From Trichosphaerium sp. ATCC 40318 (taxonomy: Eukaryota > Discosea > Flabellinia > Trichosidae), in contig JALMLS010000480.1 of the NCBI GenBank assembly GCA_038496445.1, positions 186,001 to 250,000 on the forward strand: a stretch of DNA of 64,000 nucleotides. The letters run 5' to 3'. Below the pieces are notes generated by a model. That model made no database searches. It saw nothing but the letters and a program-made list of their open reading frames with translations, and was not told the origin of the DNA. The first letter of the stretch is position 1; each line of letters opens with the position of its first letter. Below, in pieces: positions 45,921 to 57,007 of this stretch. The position numbers were made by a program, and so were the translations under genes.

Positions 45921-48473
45921 TTATTGTATGTACAATGGGAATATTGAAATAAAAGGGTTCATGAAACCAAAAACATCAGAGCGTAGTATGGTATCACTTT
46001 TTGCAGCAACCATCATTCTTGACTCTGGTTCTTGATCATCTGAATTGTCATCATCTTCACTATTGGCCAATTCATTGTCGTCATTGCCCAACTTATTTTC
46101 GCCATCATGACGCTCATGTTTTTTATTTATTGAAGGCCCTGTAGTAGCACCCGGCTTTCTTAAGCTTTCTTCCAGAAGACTTGAGTATTGGCTAATGTTT
46201 TGAAAATAAGAAAAACTGTGAAATATTGGCAAGACCATGGAGAAAAAAGTGAGAAAAAAAAGTACCTTGCTGCTAATGATACAACACTGAATCCATCGCT
46301 ATCTTCTTCTGGTTCAAATTCGTATTCTCTATGGATGTTAGTTTTTTTAATCTGTCTATCACGTGGATGTCCACACACTTGAACTGGAAACGCAACATTG
46401 ACACGCTTAACTATCAAAGATTTAGTAAACCTCAATGTTTGTAGCAATCATCGATGACGTACATGTGCTGAACTTTCCTTTTACCTTGACTTGATATGTA
46501 CATAAAACAGCAGATGTATTATGAAGTGATGGCCCGTATAGCTTATTGATGTTCATTGTATACTGCTTCTTAAAAGTATCTCCTGGTTCTATTTTAATAT
46601 CTTCTTTGATATTGAACATTGTACACCTTAACACGTTTAAATGAAACAAACATATTGAACGTTTTTAGTGTACCTATATGATGTAGTAGACCCCATAGCT
46701 CTAAGCGTTATTTTCAAATAGAGTTTGACATTGGTTATTTTAAGTGGCTTTGCAGTGACGTTTTCAATAGTCTGGATAAAACAAACAAAGTAAGTTTTGT
46801 TGAATACTTCACATAATCTAATTAACACTTTTTTGTTAAATAAACAGCTACTTACCATTGCAAACTCAAGTACTCTTGGGTCGTCAATGTACATCACTGG
46901 ATTTTTGTACTGAACAGTAAATTTGACACCAGTTTTAGGATGAGCGAATATTAACTTGTCCGGAAAGTCAGCTTCGTCCATTTGTTCTGCCACATCAATA
47001 AATGCCGCTACAATATGATTAATATTTACACAAGTAACAAAGGAACAGTAAATTAAGAAAGACAGTCGTACCACAACAAAGTTCAGGATGAGTTGGTGCT
47101 CTTTTCATGTGCTTCAGCTTTTGATATTTACCATGGTACGCTCTAACTTGATAAGTAATCTTAACGTCATCACTTTTTGTCACGTAAGAAGAAGGGACAC
47201 CACGAGGTATTGGTAAACAAAAAGGGTATGAATGGTGACCAGGTGGGATACCCTTTTGTCTTTCATTTTCAACGAAAAGATCTTCAAAAGTGCCTTGTAA
47301 CTTGTACAGCTTGTTTGTAATTATTTCTGTTGCACTGTATGTTGTACTTCTTTTTGCATGGCTCCTTTTCCATGTACAATACTCCTATAATCGTACATAA
47401 GTTTAAAGGATATCTTGATCTCAGGGATGAACTTACATAGCCATGGAGTACAATGTAAATACCACCTTCTGGTTTAACATGAAATGGTGTTGAGAAATGA
47501 ACAACACCAGAAACCTGTCCTCCTGTGTGATATGTCTTAAGAGGGACACTCATTGACATTTCAGGTAGACGTCTATCATGTGTGAGCAATAAAACAAAAC
47601 AAATAACACAAAAAAGGGAGAAAAGATGAACTGGTTTCCTACCTTGAAGCATTTTTAATGACTTTGGGTATCATAGATTCGGTACTCATTCTCATTTTGA
47701 AATGGATTTTCATGTCAGGGAATCCTTGAGCACCAAAATCGATCCAAATATCTCTGGGCAAAGATTACACTCAAAAAAAAAAAGTAGTATCACCGAACAA
47801 CTTACTGTTCATCTCCTGGTTGGAATTTCATAAAGTCAGGGAACAATTGAGCTACAATCTAATAAAATCGTAAGTTAATGTTGTTGCTACTAAAGAGAAT
47901 AGGTTTTCGCAAACAAATTTATTTTCTCAGTCAATCGCTCAAGCGCATGCCACAGAGGTTAAACAAATCTATCGGAGTCAAATAGTAGGCAAGAAGACAA
48001 CACGAGAAAACGCGAATGATAAGAGGGATAATACTATCAAAAAGCAGAACACGTGGAGTTATTTTGGCGTAAAGTGACACTTACCTCTTTCGAAGACATG
48101 AACTTTTTTGTCTTAACTTTTATTTCTAGTGGCGATAAAACATCTTGATTTATCAATAAGATGAGTCGTTGATAGTAAGATCTCTTTGTAAGGTTTATTG
48201 CTAATAAAAACTTGTAAATACCCTTCTTTCACATAGATGTAAAATCACCAACAAGGGTTTATTTCGTTCCCTAGGAATCGCCAGAAAATAGTTTTAAAAC
48301 GTACCAGATGTCTCCGCATTCTCTTTGTTATGACTAATACTCACCAACACGTTGTTCTCTACAGGAAATCCTATTGCTTCGCAAACTTCAATCCGTACGA
48401 CACGCACAGTTTGTAGAAGTTGTTTACTTAGATAGTATTCAACAGAATAGGGAAGCGTCATAGCACGTTCCAT
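45921..48473 (-). CDS. C2-like plus arrestin-domain protein, copy 2
   Basis: Near-identical to copy 1 along its length, including introns. It starts MERAMTLPYSVEYYLSKQL at 48473 and ends at 45921 with the same FISIFPLYIQ. Differences include a deletion in the acidic hinge (EEDSDGFSVV in place of EEDSGNSSDSGFSVV), a two-residue loss plus rearrangement near NKLYGPSLHNTS, and a changed end of the tail. No disabling stop was seen, so both copies may be expressed. Confidence 0.72.
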
Positions 48474-48580
48474 GGTTGTAAGAATGGTGTACGATTATCA
48501 ATAAACTTTTTTAAGCCCAAGTGTACACTACTTTTCGCGAAATAGCTACCCGAAGCCAGTTCTCTGAACCTGTTACCCAA

Positions 48581-49364
48581 GATCCTAAACGTTGTCAGAA
48601 TAGGGAAGCACCATAAGAAGAATATAATCAATAAACCCTTTTAAGCCTGTGTTGCTCTACTTTTCGCTAACCAGAAGGGTTGTGCACTACTTTTGGTTCG
48701 CGAAAACACAATCGATATTTCACGAAATTTCGCATAGTATCTCAAGATTTTTTTCCTACAAGCGTATACAGTAATAAAACAACAGTGGTTAGTCAAAAAC
48801 ATAAGCAACTTTGTAAAAAGATGTATTTTATTTACCGACAAACAAATCTATCTGATCTGAAGAGTTGGAGGTTCTGTGTGCATACAGAGCGTGTGAAGGT
48901 ACAATACTTCCGTTAGCAATTGGTTGGTACACGTGACATGCTTCTTAGCGTTTTTGGTACATATTGTCTGTTTCATTCAAGTTTTACTAATATTTTCCAG
49001 AAAGTGAGTTTTTAGCACGTTTAGCAGATCTAGCAAGATCTGACACTTCTGTCAAATGGTGTAGATCTATCACAATGTGAACTATTTGTGTTACAATGTT
49101 GTCCTTCATTGTGTGACTTAGGTACCTTACGGTAAGTGATAGCAAAATTGTCAAAGTAAGTTTCAACAGACCATATGGAAGATGATCGCAGCATTTTACC
49201 ATTGCAAACTGTACACGGTACAGAAGTGTTCAATGCGCTAAAAGCGAATTAAAAAGGTATGATGTCCTACAAAGCTATCGCATTACCACCAAACACGGTA
49301 TGATGCCTCAAACACTGTTTGCTTTATGTTTTGCTTCAAAAAATCAACGTACGTGTATAACTTA
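48581..49364. other. intergenic, short repeats
   Basis: No supported gene. A partial third copy of the arrestin 5' flank lies near 48595-48640. The word CAAGATCTG with nearby GTCAAAT recurs at about 49034 and 49610. Confidence 0.35.
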
Positions 49365-49402
49365 CTAGCGCCTACCCCACGTACGCTAGCGCCTACCCCA
49401 CG
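49365..49402. repeat. 21-bp tandem repeat, two units
   Basis: CTAGCGCCTACCCCACG occurs at 49365 and again at 49386, a 21-base period. Confidence 0.6.
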
Positions 49403-49706
49403 CTAACAACAGCGCTATGGCAGCATCCAAATAGCAAGGCAGTGTACTAACGTTAAAACCTCCCAAAACACCACCAGCATTGCTGTAGGCTTTGTAACCG
49501 TTCAAATATGTAAATACAAAATTTTGCTATGGGTTGGTTAAATCACGTGGGTTTGAAACGGTTCAACAGGCGTGAGGGGTAGCTCACATTTAAAAAATGA
49601 CAATTTGCAAGATCTGTCAGAAGTGTCAAATCCGTCAGATCTGTGTTCTGGAGTTTGATAAAATCACGTGATGACGCAAACCTTTTCTGGTAGGGCGCTA
49701 GATTAC

Positions 49707-50243
49707 CTTATCGAATTGGCTCACGTCTACACAGTAAACAACAACTTGAAAGCGTTCACAATGGTTTGATAAATCTACACTTGTTTCTTGATCTCCGAGT
49801 AAAGTAACTGTTTTGAATGATATTTTTGGGAACTGTAGATACTCTTCTTCTATGCCTGTGATAATAGAACGTGCCCTAGAATATACGACATTAATAAATA
49901 ATAGAAATCAATCGCACAAACTAACCACAAAGAAGGGAAAAAACCGTTTGTTGGATTTTTTTTACCGCTACTACCACTTACAAAATAATGTCTTGTATTG
50001 TTGGTTGATATTTTGGATCTGCTACTCTTGAAAAATTGTTACGCCAACTGAAAAAAAAAAAAAGACGTAACAACAAGTAGCAGGTTCATAATCGTTGCCG
50101 TCTGCTTCTGTCTCGTCCGACGTCTGTTATCTACTGATTTAGCCGACCTATGTCTTCTCCTCTTTTTAATGGAGAATAGACGACTTCTTCTGGAATGTGT
50201 GGGCCGTCCAGGAGGTGGTACACGCTCAGCAACATCTATTGTC
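49707..50243 (-). pseudogene. partial, degenerate G-protein alpha subunit gene
   Basis: Three exons join in phase: about 50135-50238, 49982-50026 and 49707-49875. They read GRLNQ|VADPKYQPTIQDIIL|ARSIITGIEEEYL..., which matches the G-alpha helical-domain end and switch I region (Y.PT..DIL..R..T.GI.E), then HCERFQVVVYCVDVSQFDK, the strand after switch II. The switch II motif DVGGQ is missing (LLGDQET instead), no P-loop exon (GxGESGKS) is seen upstream, and no NKxD exon is found downstream toward 48900. It is therefore a fragment or a heavily altered relative. Confidence 0.6.
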
Positions 50244-50568
50244 TTTCTTAAAATGTTTGTAAGAAATGAAAAAAACCAAATGACTAAAATAGACTAAGTT
50301 ATTCTTACATGCTTGTTCCTGTACAAAGCGTACCTAGGAAGTAAATACATACGATATACACCGCAACACAAACCAGCGTTAGGAATTATTGGAGAGCTAA
50401 TTAAGGTCTTTGATAAACACGTGAAAACCACTCAGCCTTTCTGGCTTACACTTGAAGTTTAGGCGGATTGCTTGCTTTGGGAACATACCACTAAATCATA
50501 GATCAAATTGCTTCGTCATTTCAAACTATTTTATTTCTACAAATTGCACGTGGTCTTCGTTATTGGTG

Positions 50569-51102
50569 CTAAGGAATTTTCTTTTTATCCGTCAGTACCT
50601 CTGCGGTCCTGTTTTTACCAAAGCAATTACCGAGCAACTCTTGCTCAAAAACACTCATATATGCTCTTGGGCTTCTACGACGTGCATTTATAGCATTGTT
50701 AAAAACAGACTTGAACGCCTTTCTATTGCTGGTGCTGATTGTCCATCCGCTGACTTGCCATTCCTCAGTGTTCTTCTTGATCCAAGATTGTTGCTTGGCA
50801 TAAGCAAACAGCCTTTCATGCTTGTTACCATCGCCACTCTTGAAGAAATCATTCGTGACAATAACATATGTTGTTGTCTTTGTTGCGTATACAGTCAAAC
50901 AAGTACAAGCAGTATATGTATCCTGATGCTTATTGTCCTCCTCTGCTCGTCTTTTTCTATTTATCTTTATGACAAAGTTCTTTGACACACTGCATTTTTT
51001 AGGTTTAGAGTGCTGTTCCTTTTGTTTATCGCTCATCTTTTTGTATTCGGCTTTGGCAAGTTCAAGAAGTTGAGTTTCGATTGCAAGTTTAGATTTACCC
51101 AT
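50569..51102 (-). CDS. hypothetical lysine-rich protein (177 aa)
   Basis: A single open frame of 177 codons starts MGKSKLAIETQLLELAKAEY, helical and charged, then a middle with TYTACTCLTVYATKTTTYVI and a KQQSWIKKNTEEWQVSGW segment. The opposite strand also has a long open frame over the same region, but it lacks plausible composition. No family recognised. Confidence 0.45.
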   Translation of the reverse strand: MGKSKLAIETQLLELAKAEYKKMSDKQKEQHSKPKKCSVSKNFVIKINRKRRAEEDNKHQDTYTACTCLTVYATKTTTYVIVTNDFFKSGDGNKHERLFAYAKQQSWIKKNTEEWQVSGWTISTSNRKAFKSVFNNAINARRRSPRAYMSVFEQELLGNCFGKNRTAEVLTDKKKIP

Positions 51103-51812
51103 GTTGTTGGTTTGTTTGTTCTAGTGGTGTTGTTGTTGATTGTGTAGGTTGTTGATGTTTATGACTGTAAGGATGACCTTGCCTTTTCACGTGATTTTCT
51201 TGAGACACTTATTGCGTCATACACGAAAAGTTCACGACGCCTATTGCCAATAAATCGATCAAAGAGTTATAGCTACAGCGTGTGGTGTGACCGAAAGTCT
51301 CCGAAGATTTCCTGAACCTCCAATAACCAATCAAAAACTACAATAGTTACAAAACCTTCCATATTGCTTCAAGGATAATTCTAAGACCACTGGTATTATA
51401 AAAACGTTGGCTATGACGCAATAAGGTGTTACGCATGAATCACTCATATTCTCAAAATATTAATAACTCCTCTTTCCCGTACTTTGAGCAGTCGCCAATG
51501 ATCCAATCATAAGCGGTATATCAAAGTACACCTTAAATACGGTAATTCAACGAATTCATGAACACAAACACGTTTTTACTCGCTTTCAAACACGTAGATC
51601 AAGCCATTGGCGAGTGTCTCACAACAGAGTATTTCCTAACAAACCAAGTAGGTCTCTTCAAGAGAGTGGTTGGGCTGAAGCAGACTTGAAAACATTCTAA
51701 CTTTATACATCGAAAACCAGAGAAAAAAAGCATGATTGTCTCTATTTATTGTTGATCTCGTGTGACTGTGCTTTTACGTAACAACCAACTCAATGTTATT
51801 TATGATATTTTG
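51103..51812. other. intergenic
   Basis: About 710 bases without a supported exon; TTCACGTGAT at about 51185. Confidence 0.35.
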
Positions 51813-52655
51813 TCATTTGTATGAGATAAACACAAGGTACTTTCCAGGTACAGTTGCTGTGTACTCAGCTAGATACCTTCCTGTCTGACCAGAGTGTGAT
51901 ACACGAGCAAAGAAGTTATCATTACCTTCCATACGAACACGTACATCCTTGACTTCGATATCTTTTAACAGAAAACAAGTAAGTAAGCAGGTTGTATATA
52001 AACCCAATATTATTTGGTGACTTCATTGAAGAAGACTTTTCTGTTTATTTACAAATTGTTTAGGCATTCGAAATGGGTGGTGGAAACAGAGGAGGCGGTG
52101 GAGCTCCTACTGTAACTAATTTTAAGGTTGAAGATATGGGTCTCACTTACGCTAAAACAACTCAAACAACCAACTTTTTGATGCTCGTGAATGATGGCAA
52201 CGAAAATCCTAAGGTAATTTTATTTGTACATAAATATTCAACCTTTGATGGCGACTGGTTTGTAAAAAATAATCACGTGTGATTTTCTTGGTTCTTGAAA
52301 ACGTTCTGTAGAAGACGTACCTTTAATTTTTGAGAAAATAGAGGTTGGTTGTTGTAGTTTATGGATACGGTGTAGTTTCCAGGAGCTTGGAAAATGAACT
52401 CTATATTAGCTGCGCCATTAGTTCCATTCTTCACTTCAGCATGAACCTCAGCTAGAAAACGGACCGTGAGCTTGAAAAGAAGAAAACAATGCCAGAAACG
52501 CAACGTGTACTTGGTCCGTATGCGACTCCCTGAACGTTGTGCAAGTCTATTTGAAGGTGATTTCCAGATGCTTCTTTTGCGCCAAATTTAAATACGGCAG
52601 CACAACCAAGCTGGCTCGTTTGTGGGCCCATGAAATTAAAAGAATATGAGAAAGC
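51813..52655 (-). CDS. filamin-type Ig repeat exons
   Basis: Exons 52511-52655 and 52321-52451 join in phase and read FSYSFNFMGPQTSQLGCAAV, then EVHAEVKNGTNGAANIEFIF and APGNYTVSINYNNQPLFSQK: the second half of a filamin/ABP280 repeat (G.Y.V.I.YNN..LF). A further minus exon, 51813-51961, has DIEVKDVRVRMEGNDNFFAR and GRYLAEYTATVPGKYLVFIS, another repeat half. The phase from 52321 to 51961 does not match, so one exon may be missing or they are separate. No start or actin-binding domain is present. The gene looks incomplete. Confidence 0.5.
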
Positions 52656-53104
52656 CTAAACAAGACAGATCAGGCAGAAACTGGATTTTTTTGCTAAAAG
52701 TCAGTCTGTCTCAAAACTTGAATGAAACAGACAATATGATGTGACTTTGGATTACTTGGTAATGAAGAAGGCATTTTTTCTTTGCGTCTTTTCTGAAAGA
52801 TGCAATTGGTGAGCTCCTACATCACACATGATGCATTGGAACCTTTTCTAGGTGATGGTGCTTACACAATAAAGGGTTGTGACACGAGAAGTTTGTTATT
52901 CCTTGTTGGAAGCCAAGCAAAGGTAAGTTGAAGAAAAACAAATTATACGTAATGCATTTTTACAACTGATATTATTTTTGAATTGAGGACAATTAGTTGT
53001 TTTAGAATGTCTCAGTGTCCACCAAAACCGACACAAAACGACTAAAAGTGCCTACTGATATTGCTTCACGTGCAAAAGCATGTGTGGGATCAGTTGTGGA
53101 GTAG
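52073..53104 (+). CDS. exon cluster, possible filamin-like repeat pieces on the plus strand
   Basis: Plus-strand pieces 52073-52213 (MGGGNRGGGGAPTVTNFKVE then TTNFLMLVNDGNENPK), 52852-52922 (GDGAYTIKGCDTRSLLFLVG) and 53006-53104 (NVSVSTKTDTKRLKVPTDIA to a stop) have clean GT/AG borders. The last two join in phase; the first does not join directly to them. They look like first halves of filamin-type repeats, whereas second halves lie on the minus strand in between. Confidence 0.4.
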
Positions 53105-53346
53105 AATATCTTGTAATAGTTCACGCCAACCAACATCAAGTCAAAACAAATGAACTTACCTTAAAGCAATGAAAGTAACTGGCTGTACTAAGAGGTGCCA
53201 TTAATAAATAGAGGTGGACACTTTATACTCTAAAATGAGTATTTTGGACACAGTACAATAAGCTGTACTATTCTTTTATTGATTGATGTGCCGTCTTTGT
53301 CACAATGTGCTTTAAACAAACTCTATAATGTTCAAGTGTCTGTCCA

Positions 53347-54513
53347 TCACTTCTCTATTTTAATCACTCCTGGAAGTAATTGTAATACATCACAAGTAGC
53401 ACTTGAATCTTCAATGTTGATGAATTTTACACCAACAAGTGCTGCAACACCAGCATTTGTCACCAAACAACAATTAGATAAATCAATCTTATAGACACCA
53501 GCCAATGCCTTTACACCATCGTCAGTTACTTTTGTACAGCAAAGGATAATAGAATGAACACCGGCCAATGCTGTCAATCCTTCATCTGTAACATGTGTGA
53601 ACCCAAGATCAATTGTATGAACTCCAGCTAAGGATTTAATACCATCATCTGTTATAAGCCTACATTGGCAAAGACTAATTGTATGAACGCCAGACAATGC
53701 TTTAAGCCCTTTATCCCCTACTTTTGTATTGGAAAGATGGATTGTATGAACACCAGATAAAGCTCTAACACCTTCACATGAAACGAAAGTATAGTTAAGA
53801 TTAATTGAATGAACACCACTTAGTGCCTTGATTCCGTCATTTGATACTATTGTATCAAATAGATTGATTGTATGAACTCCTGCAAGAGCTTGTACACCTT
53901 CATCACTAACATCAGTAGAACTTAAGTTGATTGTATGAACTCCTGCGAGAGCTTTGACACCTTCATCACTTATTGCACAGGAACTTAAATTGATCGAATG
54001 AACCCCAGCCAGTGTTTTAATGCCTTCATCTGTAACACATGTGTCAGATAAATTGATGTTTTTGATTCCAGAAAGTTGTTTTAGATGAACATCATTAATG
54101 AAGAGACAAGATCTAAAGTCAATACTATCAACAACTTTAAAGTCAGTAAAATCAGCTTTTATCTTCCTCTTAGTATAAACCCTCAAACCGTACACCCCTT
54201 GTAGGTACTTTAAGTGCTTTTGTTTAATGTTAAATAGAATATGAATCGTGTTTGTTGTTATAAGATGCGGTGCGCTTTTGAATAGCTTTTTGAGCTTTTC
54301 TTTGTTTTTAATCACTATCACCCTTCTGTTCACATATCCCACGTGTTGTATTGCGATTGTTTTTAATAATTTAGATGTTCGTACTACTGAATGCATAGAT
54401 TTATCAGGAATTAACTGTATAATGCAAACAATGACTTCAACAGGAATCTCAGCAAAGAATGCGCTGTTTTTGTTCATTCTTGGTTTATAAATACACCACA
54501 GTAACCCAAACAC
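53347..54513 (-). CDS. F-box/leucine-rich-repeat protein (388 aa), intronless
   Basis: One exon. After a short start (in-frame ATGs at 54513 and 54477) comes an F-box-like segment AEIPVEVIVCIIQLIPDKSM. From about residue 140, some nine or ten repeats of 23-25 residues follow the form LAGVHTINLSSTDVSDEGVK, a cysteine-poor relative of the LRR_CC/AMN1 type. Repeats with this exact GVHTI core are frequent in giant viruses and amoebae. It would act as the substrate-binding part of an SCF ubiquitin ligase. Lack of introns in an intron-rich neighbourhood is compatible with transfer or retrocopying. A paralogue lies at 55740-56584. Confidence 0.8.
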   Translation of the reverse strand: MFGLLWCIYKPRMNKNSAFFAEIPVEVIVCIIQLIPDKSMHSVVRTSKLLKTIAIQHVGYVNRRVIVIKNKEKLKKLFKSAPHLITTNTIHILFNIKQKHLKYLQGVYGLRVYTKRKIKADFTDFKVVDSIDFRSCLFINDVHLKQLSGIKNINLSDTCVTDEGIKTLAGVHSINLSSCAISDEGVKALAGVHTINLSSTDVSDEGVQALAGVHTINLFDTIVSNDGIKALSGVHSINLNYTFVSCEGVRALSGVHTIHLSNTKVGDKGLKALSGVHTISLCQCRLITDDGIKSLAGVHTIDLGFTHVTDEGLTALAGVHSIILCCTKVTDDGVKALAGVYKIDLSNCCLVTNAGVAALVGVKFINIEDSSATCDVLQLLPGVIKIEK

Positions 54514-55739
54514 TATGTGTTACTCTCTTTGCGATAAGGGAAATCCATTATTAAGCCAACATGCCAGTTAAGGGCGTTTACAAACATCGGAACTCAATCA
54601 AGAAATTGTTGCCACGAAACCGAAAAAACTTACAAAACATCTTGAAACCATTAAACACATCAAATACACGCCTTGTACAACAACTTGAACACGCAGAATT
54701 TTAACGCTATTTAATTACGTTTTTTACATCTTTCATGAGCCCTATCACTGCCTACACTCACCCAATTTATGAACTATGATTGACACTCACTATGACGTTC
54801 CAGAAAAAGATTACATGTGGATATGGCTGACCAAGCGTTGTTTCCAAGCTGCCTGCTTTTGGGAACTGCTGGAGATAGTCGAATCCTTCATTTCAAGCCA
54901 GCTGACCATCAAACGGCGAAGATATCATTAGACCTAACATAAACAAACTGGGTTGTTTTTGTTTGTACCGCACATTTATGTGAGCAATTGGTAGTTAAGC
55001 ACAAGGTCATGCTGCACGTCAAAAGAATATGTGGGTGAACTTCATACTCACAAGATTGTCCAAACAGGAAGTTTTGGTGCATTGCACTGTTTTTATGTTT
55101 ATGGTCTTTTACACAAAGAGTGGATTCGTTGTGTCTTGATATACTTAAACCATATTTACGTCAATGGTAAGAGAAGTCATCTAAGAATTAAGGATGTGAC
55201 AAATGACCTGATTATCAATAACAAAATTAACAATCCCAGTTTTTAGGTCATTACTTATAACCTAAACCTTTTTCATTTCTGATAGTTTGTATAATGGTTG
55301 CTATAATATAATTAAACCTTATACTGTTGTTAACATGAACTACATACTCACAGTGACGAACAAATCCGAGTTCAAAAAATGGACTATCACTGACTGTGGT
55401 TTTTTTGATATATCCTTCTGTACATGCTTCTGTTTTTTAGTCGAGCTAGCCACTGGTTACAGCCACTACATACAGACACCTGCAAGCTTTTTGATAAAAT
55501 ATATATTTCAAGACAAGTCAAATGGTTTCTCTGGGTCATAATCGTTAAGTGATTAAACGCTTGTACTTGTACAAATATTTCATGTCAAGTCATCGTATCC
55601 ATGGACGACACAAAAAGAAGCAAAAAACGTCAAAAACCTTTGAAGAACACCACCTACACCTTGCATAACACGTAAATATCTTATTGATTGCATAACGTTC
55701 TAAAATATTACTTCTAGCGCTCAAATAACATTATTGGGC
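54514..55739. other. intergenic
   Basis: About 1.2 kb with no supported exon on either strand; several short chance frames. Confidence 0.35.
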
Positions 55740-56584
55740 ATGCCTATTGAGATTCTAGCGTTTATATTAACGAATACAACAACAGCTCGATTTGCAGCTT
55801 GTCAAACATGTCGTATCCTTTCTTCTATCATTCACGACATTGTTGGGTATGACTGTATACGTATAAGAACAGGAGAACAAGTAAAAGAAGTCATAAAACA
55901 CAGAGGAATCATTAAACACACAGCAATCAGGTTTAGGACTGATGCAGCTACCGGGTTTCCGTCTGACAAGATTGTGAACAAATTTGCAGGAGTTCATGAC
56001 ATTGCCTTTCCCATACCTATGTGACAGATGAAGGTATCAAAGCTCTTGCAGGTGTTCACACAATCTACCTAAATAATACTCCAGTAACAGATGAAGGTGT
56101 CAAAGCTCTTGCAGGTGTACACGCTATTAACCTTGAACTCACCAAAGTGACTGATGAAGCAATCCAAAGCCTTGTTGGTGTACACACAATTAACATAAAT
56201 TGTTGTCATAGCATTACGGTTGAAGGAATCAAAGCACTCAAAGATGCTCACGATGTTTCTGTTTCTCATGTTAAAAACTCATGGCTAGAACATCTTAGCA
56301 AAGTTCATACGTTACACTTAGTATGTGGGGCAACAGATGATCAACTCAAAGAGTTGACTAATGTCAAACACCTTGAGCTTAGTTGTTGCTATGATGTAAC
56401 AAACTTGGGTTTGAAAACATTGGTCAACCTTGAAAAACTACATGTGTTGGGTAACAACAATATTACAAATGATTGCTTGAAGCACTTAAAATCTCTAAAA
56501 CATTTATGTGAACATAATACAAATATTACAAGGGAGGATGTTGAGTCAATGGGTATTCAATATACGAACTATGTAGATGACTGA
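55740..56584 (+). pseudogene. F-box/LRR gene with a frameshift
   Basis: MPIEILAFILTNTTTARFAA (F-box-like) runs to GVHDIAFPIP, where the frame ends at TGA 56022-56024. One base further the next frame continues the same repeat as YVTDEGIKALAGVHTIYLNN and goes on through several repeats to a stop at 56584. Inserting one base near 56018 would restore a single frame. No GT/AG pair explains the shift. Either a pseudogene, a sequencing error, or +1 recoding. Confidence 0.7.
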
Positions 56585-57007
56585 GAGCTTTATTTCTTCA
56601 AAAAGAATTTCTTGACCGGCTGCACCTTGTACACATATATCTGTCAAATAAACCTTTGACGACCTTGCCCACCACCGCCAATGTGCTCCCCATCTGTTGT
56701 TCTCAAACAAGCTGTTTGGGGGTCCAATTTAACCAAACACTGGCCGCATTATACCTTTTCTATCTGCTACTACATTGTCACTGGTACACTAACTGCGCAA
56801 GCACTTCATCCAAGTGAATAGGCATTGTTAGTTTGACTTCATACTGTCAAACGATTAATATCAATACTTACAATATACTTATAGTTTATTTTATTGTACA
56901 AGCCCAAGTTGAGAAGGAAGAACAAGAAAGTTGGAGAATCCATAAAAAAATTGCCAAAAAAAAATGACAGTAAGATCGCAACTCTTGTAAAAGAAAGGTT
57001 CATTTGT
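56585..57007. other. intergenic between convergent genes
   Basis: No supported exon over about 420 bases. Confidence 0.4.

Larger units (their letters stand above)
42094..48580. repeat. tandem duplication, units about 42094-44830 and 45921-48580
   Basis: The two arrestin genes with parts of their 5' flank repeat in the same orientation with high identity in exons and introns. The single-copy segment between them (about 44830-45920) holds the F-box/MORN_2 gene. Confidence 0.8.

Noticed and set aside
50452-50985. A 177-codon plus-strand frame
   Set aside because: It is antisense to the minus-strand 177-residue frame, and its composition (many Cys, Ile, Phe without motifs) looks like a shadow.
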